Shown in pieces: positions 24,219 through 33,796 of a DNA stretch of 64,000 bases. Source of the DNA: Phycisphaeraceae bacterium (lineage in GTDB: Bacteria > Planctomycetota > Phycisphaerae > Phycisphaerales > Phycisphaeraceae); the NCBI GenBank assembly GCA_028284155.1, contig JANQSF010000008.1:1-64000 (forward strand), read 5' to 3'. The notes under the pieces were generated by a model. That model worked only from the letters and a program-made list of their open reading frames with translations. It did no database searches and was not told the origin of the DNA. Position 1 is the first letter of the stretch. Every line of letters begins with the position of its first letter. The translations under genes and the position numbers were made by a program.

Positions 24219-24643
24219 GTTCGTCGGCCGACCGTTGCGTCATTCGGGATCGGCCCGCCGCCGATCGGATCGACATGTTAAGCGGTGCGGGCGGGAAGTG
24301 GGTTGATGTTTTCGCGGTGTTCGCTTTTGTCGTACGGCGGTTGCCCGTGTTTGATTTGCGCAGGAGGCTAGGCGATGCCCTGCCGGGCGGGCCTCTTCAG
24401 TCGCCAGAGTGGCTCGGACTTCGCGCCCGTTGATAAGCAACACGGTTGGATATCGGATCACCATGACTAATCAGAGCCGGATTCTGTGAATCCGATCCGC
24501 CCAAGCGGCTCAATACCGCGCGGGGGGACATGGTGTGAGGTTGGTACATCGACGTTACGAACACTCTCATCCTCCTCGCCATTGAGGCTCGTCAGATGAT
24601 CGGCCTCGCAGAGGCCGGCTCTGACAACCCAAAACCCTTCGCT
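24219..24643. other. Intergenic stretch with an inverted repeat copy and a small hairpin
   Basis: About 425 bases between two minus-strand genes. It has the inverted copy of the GCCCGCCCGGC repeat at 24371-24425 and a small CGGATTC/GAATCCG hairpin near 24478-24495. I see no gene or clear promoter. Confidence 0.5.
24371..24425 (-). repeat. Dispersed GCCCGCCCGGC repeat, copy 3 (inverted)
   Basis: On the minus strand it reads CGCGAAGTCCGAGCCACTC, TGGCGACTGAAGAGG, CCCGCCCGGCAGGGCATCGCC, closely matching copy 1 at 1522-1584. Confidence 0.65.
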
Positions 24644-26017
24644 TCACAACCCCGCCGGCTCGCCCGCGCCCACGACGTGCCATTTGCGGACGGACAGCAA
24701 CGTCGCCTGGTCGAGTTGGATCTTGGTCTCGAACTCGACCAACTGGCCCGGCCGAGCGCCGCGCGGCCAGGCGATGCGCCATCGGCCGATCAGCCGATCG
24801 CTTTCGCCCAGCGCCTGCACGACGAACACGGCGCGTTTGAGCGCGCCAGTGTGCGGGTTGCGCGACTTGATGGTCAGGATCGTGCCGTCGGGTTGCCCGC
24901 GGTTATCGACCGTCACACTGCCGAACGCGATCGCGTCGGACATCTGGCCGTTCGGTTCGACCTTGGTGTGAAGACGCTCGGTGCGTTCGACCAGCGTGTT
25001 GGGGATCTGCAGTTGGATCGGCTCGCTGATGCCCGGGCCGACCAGCGCGAGCGGCGCACGCGAACGGGCGAACACGCGGCCGTCCAGGTCGACCAGGTCG
25101 AGCGTCAGCACGCCGCCGTCCACGGCCGGCCCAGCTTGGTGCCTGACCTGCGCTTCAAACCGCACGGTGTCGGTGGCTTCCGGCACGTACTTGTGATCGA
25201 CCACGCCGATCGGTAGCAACTCGCCGACGACCGGCGCGGGATCGGCCGGCTCGTCCATCGGTTGCCACGCATCGGCCTTCGCGACGGGTACGGCCGCGAG
25301 CGTCGGGATGCGCGGTGTGATCGGCGGTGTGGGTGTGGGCGTGCCCGTCGGTGTGGGCGTGCTCGTCGGCGTCGGCGCGCCGGTTGGCGTGGGTGACGAC
25401 GTCGGCGTTGGTGAACCACCCTGCCCGCCGTCGGCCCGTCCCCCGCCGTCGTCTTTGGTGTCGTCCGGCGGCGTATTCGTCAAGACGATCACCAACGTCA
25501 CCACGACGACCAGCAGCACGGCCGTGATGCCGCTGCTGACCCACAACGTCATCATCTTCCGCCGACGCTTGGCCAGCAGTTGTTCGACGCGGCGCGACCG
25601 TCGCGGCTGTTGTGCCGCCGCGGCTGCGGCGAAGGCCGGCTCGGGCGCGATCGGCTCGGTTACCGGCGCTTGCGTCGCTTCAGCCACCGGCTGAGCAGTG
25701 GTCGTGTCAGCCGGTTCGGTCGGTGTCGTGGCCGTCGGCCGACCGGTCCGCTGAGGCTGGGCGATGGGGATCGGCGCGACGACGAGACCGCCCTCTTCAG
25801 CCGTGACGGGCCCAAGCCCATGCACGCCCGGCATGGGCTCGCCCACCAGCGGGTCGGACCCGCCGTTGCCCGGCTTGCGCAACACCAACCGCCGACGCAC
25901 GTGCTTCGCGTCCACCACGATCCGCGCCCCGCAGGACGAACACGTCGTGGTTGACCCGATCCGCACAAACGGTGACGTCGTCGTGGCCTCGCAGGATGGG
26001 CAGATCAACTCATACAT
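24644..26017 (-). CDS. Zinc-ribbon membrane protein with Thr-Pro linker
   Basis: A 457-residue protein. Residues 1-32 form a zinc ribbon with Cys6, Cys9, Cys26 and Cys29. A charged linker leads to a membrane helix (about 165-190, LWVSSGITAVLLVVVVTLVI), then a low-complexity stretch of TPT/TPTP repeats (about 210-245), encoded by a GTG-rich tandem repeat at 25320-25420. The C-terminal 200 residues are a beta-rich extracytoplasmic domain (FEAQVRHQAGP and later strands). No family is recognised. The start at 26017 gives MYELICPSC. Confidence 0.75.
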   Translation of the reverse strand: MYELICPSCEATTTSPFVRIGSTTTCSSCGARIVVDAKHVRRRLVLRKPGNGGSDPLVGEPMPGVHGLGPVTAEEGGLVVAPIPIAQPQRTGRPTATTPTEPADTTTAQPVAEATQAPVTEPIAPEPAFAAAAAAQQPRRSRRVEQLLAKRRRKMMTLWVSSGITAVLLVVVVTLVIVLTNTPPDDTKDDGGGRADGGQGGSPTPTSSPTPTGAPTPTSTPTPTGTPTPTPPITPRIPTLAAVPVAKADAWQPMDEPADPAPVVGELLPIGVVDHKYVPEATDTVRFEAQVRHQAGPAVDGGVLTLDLVDLDGRVFARSRAPLALVGPGISEPIQLQIPNTLVERTERLHTKVEPNGQMSDAIAFGSVTVDNRGQPDGTILTIKSRNPHTGALKRAVFVVQALGESDRLIGRWRIAWPRGARPGQLVEFETKIQLDQATLLSVRKWHVVGAGEPAGL

Positions 26018-26347
26018 CGCACAACCCGCAGTGTAGCGCAACCCCGCCCACAACCGCAACAACGCAAGCCCCAGCCCCAACGACGCGGCGCCCCCACTTC
26101 ATGTCCTACACGCTGGGGCGTCTGCCGTTCAGTATCGACCAACCTTTTACGGGGTCAGGTCAAGAATGCGCGGCTTGGTTCCGCGACCTCGTCCTCCGTT
26201 TCAGCGGCGTGACGGGGCTCTGGTCGTTCCGAATCAATGAACACCGTTCACGGGCAACCCCTCACACGGGGCGTTTCGAGGCCGATCTAGCGGGCTAGTA
26301 GAATGTCGGCTCGACGTTGGCAGAACACGGCCGATCGGGGAACACAC
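26018..26347. other. Intergenic divergent region
   Basis: About 330 bases between a minus-strand and a plus-strand gene. It presumably carries both promoters. A CCTTTTACGGGGTCAGGTC word occurs at about 26138 and a small GAACACCGTTC hairpin near 26240. No gene is seen. Confidence 0.4.
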
Positions 26348-27088
26348 ATGTCCAATGACAACCCATGGAAAGCGCGTTTGATGCTGAGCTGCGCGGCGGC
26401 CGGGGTGATTGCCTTCTGCGCCGTGACCTATCTGGCTGTATCAGCCTCGAACAAGATCGCCGAATTGCCCGTCGAACAGTTCAAGCAAACGGCCCAGGAC
26501 ACGCAGGTCGTGACCGAACAGGCCAAAGCCATTGTCGAGAACAACGCCCAGAAGATCGAGCAGATCGTCGACAAGGCCAACACGTCGCTCGGCCTGATGA
26601 CCAAGCAGTTGGAGCGCATCGAAAAGCTGAACCGGTTTCGCGGCGCGACGCCCGAGGTGGACGACGACAGCTACCTCGACTTCGGCGTGCGGATACGCGA
26701 GTTGCTCGATCAACGGTTTGATGGCAAGGGCTATCGCGTGTCGCTCCAACGCAAGACGGCCAGGAAACCGCAGCACAAGCCGGACGAGTATGAGTCGTAC
26801 GAGATCTGGATCGCCAAGCGCACCGGCGGCGCGACCAGCGCGCAGATGGCCGCGGGCATCATCAACGACGCCAAAACCGTCCTGACCAAGCTGACCGTGT
26901 CCGGCTTTCCGCGTCCCGGTTTCGACAATCGGTTTGTCATCTGGCACCCCGACGACGCTGATAAGACGATTGTGGATATCTCAGCCGGTCAGACGGAAGC
27001 AGACGGCCCGATCTTTGTGCTCGATTGGGTAGCGTTGCAGGATGAGCAGGCGAAGCAATACGCCGTGGAAATCGAGAAGGAACAATGA
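26348..27088 (+). CDS. Membrane-anchored coiled-coil protein
   Basis: A 246-residue protein of unknown family. A membrane helix (about residues 12-32, SCAAAGVIAFCAVTYLAVSA) is followed by a coiled coil (33-90, EQFKQTAQDTQVVTEQAKAI and on), then a mixed alpha/beta domain (95-246). The ATG at 26348 is preferred because the 15 residues before it lack support. The stop codon overlaps the possible sulfatase start by 4 bases (ATGA), so the two genes may be co-translated, but whether they work together is inference. Confidence 0.65.
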   Translation: MSNDNPWKARLMLSCAAAGVIAFCAVTYLAVSASNKIAELPVEQFKQTAQDTQVVTEQAKAIVENNAQKIEQIVDKANTSLGLMTKQLERIEKLNRFRGATPEVDDDSYLDFGVRIRELLDQRFDGKGYRVSLQRKTARKPQHKPDEYESYEIWIAKRTGGATSAQMAAGIINDAKTVLTKLTVSGFPRPGFDNRFVIWHPDDADKTIVDISAGQTEADGPIFVLDWVALQDEQAKQYAVEIEKEQ

Positions 27089-28632
27089 ACAACAACACAC
27101 GCGCATTGACACAGCCGACACGAGACGGCGGCATCGAAGTCAACGCGACAGGACCCCGCCACATGACCCGTGAACAGTGTTCATTACCTCGTTTAGTCAT
27201 TGCCGTGATTTGCGTTGTGTCCGCCCTCTGGACCCCCGCCGTATTCGGTGCGGCTGGGCCGAACATCGTCATCATCCTTGCGGACGACATGGGCTACGGC
27301 GACGTGTCCTGCTACAACCCGGACAGCAAGATCCAGACGCCGCACATCGATCGGCTCGCGAAGCAGGGCGTGCGGTTCACCGACGCGCACTCGGGCGGCA
27401 GCTCGTGCATCCCGTCGCGGTACGCGCTGATGACCGGACGGTTCGCCGTCCGCAAGCCGATGTCGCTCGCCGGCGGGCCGTTGATCGACGCAAAGCGGAT
27501 GACCCTGCCCGGCATGCTGCGCAAGCACGGCTACGCGACAGCGATGGTCGGCAAGTGGCACCTCGGGTTCGACCCGTTCCTGCAGAACAAGCAGAAGCCG
27601 GCCGACTACAGCAAGCCGTTGCGCGGCGGGCCGGTCGACCGCGGATTCGACTCGTATTTCGGGATGCACGCGTCGCTGGACTTGCCGCCTTACTTCTACA
27701 TCCGCGACCGAACGCCAACCGCCCCGCCGACCGACGATGCGCCGGCCAACTCAAGCGTCGGCGGGCCCGAGGGGTGGAACAACATCCAGGGCGCGTTCTG
27801 GCGGGCGGGCAAGGTCGGCCCCGACTTCAAGTTCGACCAGGTCACGCCGCGCTTCGCACAGGAGGCCGTCAAGGTCATCAAGGACCACGGTGCGAAGAAG
27901 AGCAACAAGCCGCTGTTCCTCTACCTCGCCCTGCCCTCCCCCCACACGCCCTGGCTCCCCGCCGACCGGTTCAAAGGCAAGAGCGGCGCGGGGATGTACG
28001 GCGACTTCGTGCTGCAGGTCGACGACGTGGTCGGCCAGGTCATGGACGCGCTCAAAGCGACGGGCATGGACCGCGACACGCTCGTCCTGTTCACCAGCGA
28101 CAACGGCCCGGTCTGGTACGACAAGGATCGACAGCGCTTCAAACACGACGCGGTCGGTGGCCTGCGCGGCATGAAGTTCGCCTCATGGGAAGGCGGCCAC
28201 CGTATGCCCTTCGTCATCCGTTGGCCCGCCAAGATCGCCCCGGCCTTTGAGATCAAGCCGAGGCGCAACGCCGGCCACGTATGCGACCAGCCCGTCGTCT
28301 TCTCCGACCTCTACGCGACCTTCGCCCAGCTCATCAACGCCAAGCCGACCCCAAAAGGCACAGCAGAGGACAGCGTCAGCTTCCTGCCCCACTTGCTCGA
28401 CCCGACTCGCCCGGTGTCGAAACGCCCGCCGATCATCCACGACCGCTGGACCATCCGCGACGGCGACTGGAAACTCATCCTGCCCCGCCGCAACCACCGC
28501 GAAAAGACAAAATCACCCCTCGCCCTGTACAACCTCAAGACCGACTTGGCAGAGCAACGCAACCTGGCTGAGCAGCATCCGCAGGTTGTGAACCGGCTCA
28601 AAAAGCAGCTCGAACACGCACTCAACAAGTGA
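27085..28632 (+). CDS. Sulfatase (formylglycine type, exported)
   Basis: A 515-residue type I sulfatase that cleaves sulfate esters, probably of algal or animal polysaccharides. The first metal-binding pair Asp67-Asp68 is in ADDMGYGDVSC, and the catalytic Cys108 sits in the SCIPSRYALMTGR motif, a C-x-P-x-R signature converted to formylglycine. KWHLGFDP and TSDNGP carry further active-site residues. A signal peptide ends near AVFGAAG (about residue 56). The start at 27085 overlaps the previous gene; an ATG at 27163 giving MTREQCSL is equally good. No sulfatase-modifying enzyme is in the window. Confidence 0.93.
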   Translation: MNNNTRALTQPTRDGGIEVNATGPRHMTREQCSLPRLVIAVICVVSALWTPAVFGAAGPNIVIILADDMGYGDVSCYNPDSKIQTPHIDRLAKQGVRFTDAHSGGSSCIPSRYALMTGRFAVRKPMSLAGGPLIDAKRMTLPGMLRKHGYATAMVGKWHLGFDPFLQNKQKPADYSKPLRGGPVDRGFDSYFGMHASLDLPPYFYIRDRTPTAPPTDDAPANSSVGGPEGWNNIQGAFWRAGKVGPDFKFDQVTPRFAQEAVKVIKDHGAKKSNKPLFLYLALPSPHTPWLPADRFKGKSGAGMYGDFVLQVDDVVGQVMDALKATGMDRDTLVLFTSDNGPVWYDKDRQRFKHDAVGGLRGMKFASWEGGHRMPFVIRWPAKIAPAFEIKPRRNAGHVCDQPVVFSDLYATFAQLINAKPTPKGTAEDSVSFLPHLLDPTRPVSKRPPIIHDRWTIRDGDWKLILPRRNHREKTKSPLALYNLKTDLAEQRNLAEQHPQVVNRLKKQLEHALNK

Positions 28633-28687
28633 CCGCTCGTCCGCCTCGATGTCAGAACGTGTATGAATACGCGATACGGGCTTCTTC

Positions 28688-28778
28688 GGGAGGGCGAGGC
28701 TCCGTCCGAGCCGCAATGACGACTGTGCGTTCGGCTCGCCACGCGGCTCGGACGGAGCCCCCGGAAACTCGCCCTCCC
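28688..28778. repeat. GGGAGGGCGAGGCTCCGTCC palindrome, copy 1
   Basis: Arms GGGAGGGCGAG-CTCCGTCCGAGCCGC and GCGGCTCGGACGGAG-CTCGCCCTCCC, loop about 35 bases. A second full copy is at 49998 and a half copy at 47299. Confidence 0.9.
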
Positions 28779-28832
28779 GGCAAGACCGTTTCCAGACACA
28801 GTCCCAGCGACAGACCTCACCGGGAGCCAACC

Positions 28833-30761
28833 ATGCGGCAACGACCTGATCGGTACACGACGCTCAGCCTGGCTCTGTTGTTGAGCTTGTCATGCGGTTT
28901 GGCGGCGGCCTACGCGGCGGACGAGAAGCCGGCGCGCACGCCGGTTGACCTCGACGCGGAATTTTGGCGGAAGTATCGAGCCTGGGTTGAGCAAGCCGAG
29001 CCGACCATCCCCGCCGAGTTCAAGAACGACAAGGCTTTGGCGGACGAGTTTGCTCGCGGCTTCCGTGAGGGCGCAGCCTCGTGGATCCGCAAACCGGAGG
29101 CCAAAAGGTACGACGGGTATAGCGAAGACCCCGTTGAGCGTGCGCGTGCGTCAGGAAGGCTCGATGGATTCGTAGAGGCAGCCAAGTACCACTTCCGATT
29201 CGTCGCCGTTATTGCAAAGCGCATCGCAGACGATCCCGATTTGCGCGTCAAGCGCGCTACTGATGTGATGCGCGTCGTCTTCGAGCAGCGTTATCTGTAC
29301 GACAGCAAGCCACGTGTCAAACTGACGGACTACCACCCCGACTTGGCCACGGCCCTGATCGAACGCGGCGCAGACCCGAACGCGCCCACGCAAGACCTGG
29401 ACAAGACGCGCCCTCTGCATTTGGCGTTGAAGGCCGAGCGACCGGCACTGGTCAAGCTGATCTTGAAGCGGGGTGCCAAACCGAATGCCACGGATGCACG
29501 CGGCTGGACGCCCATGCATGAGGTGGAGGACGACGAATCATTCGCTGCCCTACTCGAACACGGTGCGGACGTCACACGGGCCGACAAGACCGGTCGCACG
29601 CCGCTGCTCTTCCACGCATTTCTGGTCGGATTTGACCCAAACGCTTTAAAGCGCGCCGCCAAGATGATCGAACACGGCGCGGACGCGACCGCCGCTGACG
29701 AAGACGGCCGAACGCCGCTCCATCATGCGGGGAACGGCAAGATGGTCGATCTGCTGGTCAAACACGGTGCGCGTGTGGATGCCCGGACCAAGACAGGCGA
29801 CACGCCATTACACACCGCCGCAAGCGCCTCCACGGTCCAGGCGTTGGTCCGACACGGCGGCGATGTCCACGCCCGAAACGACGCTGGCGATACGCCCCTG
29901 AACGCGATGATTCACCAAGACCGATACCGAGGGGCGGGGGCGATCGCCGCCCTGATGGCGCACGGGGCAAGACTGGATGCGAAGAACAAGCAGGGCCGAC
30001 GCCCGATCGACCACCCGATCCTCAGTCGTGTTCCACAATACGTTCAACGGACGGGCATCGCGCCGACTTATCCTTGGATACGAACGGTCACGAGTTTTGA
30101 ACGGCGCGTCCCCGTCCCCTTTGACGAAATCCGTCTGAGCAACGGCATTGAGTACCTGAGCAACATCGCGGGTGTCAATATTTACCGCGATTGGGAGGGG
30201 ATGGGTGTCGAGAGCGACACCCGGATCACACTGCAGTCGCCCGGCATGCCGATCAAGGAGGCATTGACCGCCGTGCTCGACCAAGCCGCCAAGGGCAAAC
30301 TCGCCTGGCAGGTAGATCACTACGGCATAGTCCTGATCAGCACGCCCGCGCGACTAAAAGGGATGCAGCCGAACGTGCCGGCCAAGCCGAATGCGAAGTC
30401 GGGTCGCACGCCCAAGGACACCGACGCGGGACAGGTTGTTGGCCAGTCGGCATTCAACGACCCTGCGCCAACGGCGTTCGAATCAAACCGTCTGCAAAAC
30501 GTCTTGACCTTCATCAGCAAGGCCGCAAACCGGCCGGTCCATGCCGATTGGCCCGCGTTGGAGAAGCTGGACGTTGGCCGAGAGACCCCGGTCACGCTGT
30601 ACCTGTCGAACGTCCCCGCCCGCCGGGTCGCTGAACTGATCGTCCACCAGGTCGCTGGCGAACGGGCGTTGGCTAGGGTGCGCGGCGGCTCGCTTTATAT
30701 CTCGACACCCGCGGGCATGGCCGACTTCATCAAGAAGCAATCGGCTGAGTCTTCGGATTGA
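28833..30761 (+). CDS. Exported ankyrin-repeat protein with two STN-like domains
   Basis: A 642-residue protein. After a signal peptide (about 1-30) comes a helical domain, then about six to seven ankyrin repeats (residues about 160-385, e.g. LATALIERGADPNAPTQ, TPLHHAGNGKMVDLLVKHG, TPLHTAASASTVQALVRHG). Two related C-terminal modules follow, at about 421-507 and 548-636. Each has the pattern L-x3-L-x-F-[IL] ... D-W ... V-T-L-x-L ... L-x-V-x-G-x-x-[IL]-I-S-T, which I read as STN/secretin-like domains of a planctomycete type. The ATG at 28833 is preferred over a longer frame through a palindrome. Probably periplasmic or surface; role unknown. Confidence 0.75.
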   Translation: MRQRPDRYTTLSLALLLSLSCGLAAAYAADEKPARTPVDLDAEFWRKYRAWVEQAEPTIPAEFKNDKALADEFARGFREGAASWIRKPEAKRYDGYSEDPVERARASGRLDGFVEAAKYHFRFVAVIAKRIADDPDLRVKRATDVMRVVFEQRYLYDSKPRVKLTDYHPDLATALIERGADPNAPTQDLDKTRPLHLALKAERPALVKLILKRGAKPNATDARGWTPMHEVEDDESFAALLEHGADVTRADKTGRTPLLFHAFLVGFDPNALKRAAKMIEHGADATAADEDGRTPLHHAGNGKMVDLLVKHGARVDARTKTGDTPLHTAASASTVQALVRHGGDVHARNDAGDTPLNAMIHQDRYRGAGAIAALMAHGARLDAKNKQGRRPIDHPILSRVPQYVQRTGIAPTYPWIRTVTSFERRVPVPFDEIRLSNGIEYLSNIAGVNIYRDWEGMGVESDTRITLQSPGMPIKEALTAVLDQAAKGKLAWQVDHYGIVLISTPARLKGMQPNVPAKPNAKSGRTPKDTDAGQVVGQSAFNDPAPTAFESNRLQNVLTFISKAANRPVHADWPALEKLDVGRETPVTLYLSNVPARRVAELIVHQVAGERALARVRGGSLYISTPAGMADFIKKQSAESSD

Positions 30762-31418
30762 CCGTCCCCCGAACACTGGGCGGGCCGACGCTTCATCAAC
30801 CAAGCTGTCCGCCCCATGTCCGCACGGTTGAGAGATAACCACGCAGGGCGCATTCAAGCTGCGATGGGGCAACCGACCTAATCAAACGCAAGTTCGTCGG
30901 GCCGTGCGCACACGCGGCGCGAAGTACGCGGCGTGTTCCTGTCACAGTCGTCACATTTAAGTCTCGGCACGCCAGCACGAAAGCGGTTGCGGTGCTCGAT
31001 AAGAGAACGCAGCCGTGCGCGCGGTCGCGACGCCCCACGCCCTTGCATGATCTCACTTCGCAAAGGTGTGCACGACAGCAACGTCGGGGCTCCGGCACGC
31101 GACGAACGCCCCAGGTCGCCGGTGTGGGGCCGATCCGCGCGGCCGCCGATGACCGCGACCGGCCACACGACTCGGCCATCGGAATCGCCGCATGTGGCCT
31201 CAAATCAAAGAGCGGCCGTCCGGGCGGACAAACATCTTTATCGATATAACATGATTATAAATAATAACTTAACTGAGTTTTGGAATGGCGCGGGGAGGGG
31301 GAGGGCCGCGGTCGTGGCCAACATGAAATGGCCTCGCGCCAACGTGCGGTGGGCGCGCGGTTCGACCGCCCTGCCGACAACGCTGCTGCCTGCTCGGCCG
31401 CGGGTCTCTGACCTGTCT
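30762..31418. other. Intergenic region with an AT-rich island
   Basis: About 660 bases between convergent genes. GC-rich text with many small stems fills most of it. At 31236-31285 there is a sharp AT-rich island (TTTATCGATATAAC, GATTATAAATAATAAC). I saw no RNA gene with known conserved core words (RNase P, tmRNA, SRP or 6S RNA) on either strand. The short frames are not protein-like. Confidence 0.45.
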
Positions 31419-32588
31419 TCAGGTCGTCTCGAACAGCGGGTCGGCCACGGGCAGGACGATCGTGAAGACCGCCCCACTGCCCGGCGGCGGCGTGTTTGCG
31501 ACGTCGATTCGGCCGCCGGCCGCGCGGATCAGGTCGCGGCAGATGCTCAGGCCAAGCCCCGTGCCCCGCCGGCCGCGTGGTTCGGAGGAATCGCCTTGGG
31601 TCGAATCCGCTACGGCATTGTCTAATATCTGATTAGTCAGGTTGTCGCCCGATAACCCACTGCTCTCGCCAGGTGAATCTAATGTATGATTAGTCGTGTC
31701 CCCACGGCGTGAGACGAACGGCTCAAACACGCGGTCGCCCAGGTCGGCTGGGATCCCCGGGCCGGTGTCGGCCACGGTCAGTGTGACCAGCCCGCCCCCC
31801 ACCGACGCGCGGATGATTAGTCGGTTCGACCCAGACCTGGACGTCCCACCGGTCATCGCCTGCTTGGCGTTGAGCACCAGGTTCATCAGGACCTGCTGAA
31901 GATTCACGCCGCCGATCGCGACCTGCACGGGGGGCACGTCGATCTCGACGTCGATATTGTCCTTGGCTGGGTCGCGGGCCAGGCAGGCGAAGGTGTCGTC
32001 GATCACCGCGGGCAGGTCGGCCGCGTGCGACTCGTCCGCCTCGCGGGCAAAGCCGAGCAGCGACTGGCAGATCCGCCCCGCCTTCGTCGCGCCGGCCACG
32101 GCCTTGTCCAGCGCCTTCCGCGTCAGAGCCGCGTCGTCCTTCGACTGGGCAAGCTGGGCGTAGGTGATCACCGGCGTCAGGATGTTGTTGAACTCGTGGG
32201 CGATGACAGTCGCTACCGTGCCGAGTGTGGCCAACCGGTGCGAGTGGGCCAACCCCTCGCGCACCTCGTCGAGCTGACGCTCGAGCTGCTCGAACTGGGC
32301 GAGCATCGCCTCGACCGTGTCAAAACCGTCGTCGTCACTGGAGCTCTCGCGAGGTGAGTGAGCGGAGGCTGACATGCCTGTGGTGCTCTGTTGACCAACC
32401 ACGTCCACTGGTTGGTCAGTCAGCGAGATCACACCGACGTCAGCCAGATCACCCACCACTGAGAGTTGAGACTGTTTGGCTGATGAATCACGCCCATCCG
32501 ACGACTCGCGGTTGGGCGAGACGGTCCATCGGACGGGGCGCGCAGCGTCCGCGTCGGTTGAGGTGGGGGGGTCGTCCATGCGGCTCAT
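31419..32588 (-). CDS. Sensor histidine kinase (soluble)
   Basis: A 389-residue kinase without membrane segments. A Ser/Asp-rich N-terminus (1-90) precedes a coiled coil (ATVEAMLAQFEQLERQLDEV), the H-box VIAHEFNNILTPVITYAQ, the N-box VLMNLVLNAKQAM, the G1 box DTGPGIP, the F-region VFEPFVS and the G2 box GTGLGLS. Between the F-region and the G2 box is an unusual insert of about 37 residues (31580-31700) in the ATP lid. A response regulator is not adjacent. The gene neighbours the parS cluster but is transcribed away from it. Confidence 0.9.
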   Translation of the reverse strand: MSRMDDPPTSTDADAARPVRWTVSPNRESSDGRDSSAKQSQLSVVGDLADVGVISLTDQPVDVVGQQSTTGMSASAHSPRESSSDDDGFDTVEAMLAQFEQLERQLDEVREGLAHSHRLATLGTVATVIAHEFNNILTPVITYAQLAQSKDDAALTRKALDKAVAGATKAGRICQSLLGFAREADESHAADLPAVIDDTFACLARDPAKDNIDVEIDVPPVQVAIGGVNLQQVLMNLVLNAKQAMTGGTSRSGSNRLIIRASVGGGLVTLTVADTGPGIPADLGDRVFEPFVSRRGDTTNHTLDSPGESSGLSGDNLTNQILDNAVADSTQGDSSEPRGRRGTGLGLSICRDLIRAAGGRIDVANTPPPGSGAVFTIVLPVADPLFETT

Positions 32589-32739
32589 GATGTCACCGTC
32601 CCGTGTATCGGGCCGGCCGACGGGGTGTCTTGACCCCGATCCGTGCGAATTCGTTATAGGAGGACACTTTTGCTAAACAATGTATCATTAATCTTTTACG
32701 ATGTTCCGATAAGGTACTTCGGGGATGTGTGGACTGGGA

Positions 32740-32755
32740 TGTTCCACGTGGAACA
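32740..32755. promoter_or_regulatory. parS site 1 (perfect)
   Basis: TGTTCCACGTGGAACA, a perfect 16-base palindrome of the ParB-binding type. Confidence 0.9.
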
Positions 32756-32895
32756 TCGTTTTTGAAGGGTAGGAGATTGCTTCGTCGGAGCCGCCTGGTG
32801 CGCCGAGGTTTCTGTGTGGCGCCTTTGCCGACTTGCATCCAAGCGGGCCTTCATCGTTGGCCCGAAGCCACTCGGGTTGCATGCAGTTGTGGAGA

Positions 32896-32911
32896 TATTC
32901 CACGTGGAACA
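32896..32911. promoter_or_regulatory. parS site 2 (one mismatch)
   Basis: TATTCCACGTGGAACA, one change at the second base. Confidence 0.85.
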
Positions 32912-33054
32912 TGTCCGTCAATCGTGCTTGAACGCCATCGATTAACCCACTGTCTCCGAGGCGACCACTCCCTAGATGGTCCAGGTCTTCCGAGGTCAAG
33001 TGTTTCGGTCGGCACTTGACCGGCTGTAGCTCGACTTGGCCAGCAACGTAGTCT

Positions 33055-33070
33055 TGTTCCACCTGGAACA
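33055..33070. promoter_or_regulatory. parS site 3 (central mismatch)
   Basis: TGTTCCACCTGGAACA, with a change in the central CG step, so probably weaker. Confidence 0.75.
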
Positions 33071-33288
33071 TGATCGAGTGAGCAAAGGCCACCAGACTTG
33101 GCGGGGTTGACTTGGAGCGACGGCCGGCGATGTCGGTGTACGATCAGGCTGGCTTGGCTAACTATGGAAGGTGGGGGCTTGACACTTCGTCGGATCGTCC
33201 TGTCCTGACGGTCTGGATTGATTTGCCCAGTTCAACGGTCGCTTTCGAGGTGGATGTGGCCTTGAAGTTGGACCTCATTTGGCTAAGC

Positions 33289-33304
33289 GGTTCCACGTGG
33301 AACA
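33289..33304. promoter_or_regulatory. parS site 4
   Basis: GGTTCCACGTGGAACA, core palindrome intact. Confidence 0.87.
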
Positions 33305-33556
33305 TGCGGACTTGGTCCTGTTGGATTGAAAACAAGTAAGGGGCGGCATCGCTCTTAAGGTTGAATCTTGGCCAGGTCGTAGGTGGTGAGGGAAACTATC
33401 TAATGGTGGGAGCGGGCAGGGTGCTTCACAATCATCTCAGACGTCCACCTTCTGAGACAGCCTTTGTTTCGACTTCTCGTAACTGATCCGGTGACGGCCT
33501 GTGGGATAGTTGATACTCCTCATACGGGCGTTCTATGAGAGACCTGTTGATAAGGG

Positions 33557-33572
33557 CGTTCCACGTGGAACA
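33557..33572. promoter_or_regulatory. parS site 5
   Basis: CGTTCCACGTGGAACA, core palindrome intact. Confidence 0.87.
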
Positions 33573-33796
33573 TGGGGTTGTTGCCTGTCTAGTCGTCGTA
33601 TCAGCCTCGTCGCGGAAAGCCAGCACAGTCGCGATTGGAGGATACCGTTTGATCTGGCGATGCCCACGTCATGCCAGCCCGTTTGCGCGACTCGGCCAAA
33701 TGCGAAGGACGGATCGATGGTGGCAACAAGGCGACGAACGTGGGCAGGGGGCCAGACTGGTCAATCCGGAGGGGCGTTGTCTCACATTGTCGACGA

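Noticed and set aside
30878..31168. Small minus-strand frame with paired Cys between the ankyrin and kinase genes
   Set aside because: The Cys pair is in Arg-rich random-looking text; not enough for a gene call.
33112..33339. A 75-residue frame in the parS region
   Set aside because: It translates through a parS site and has no protein-like features; all short frames in this region behave alike.
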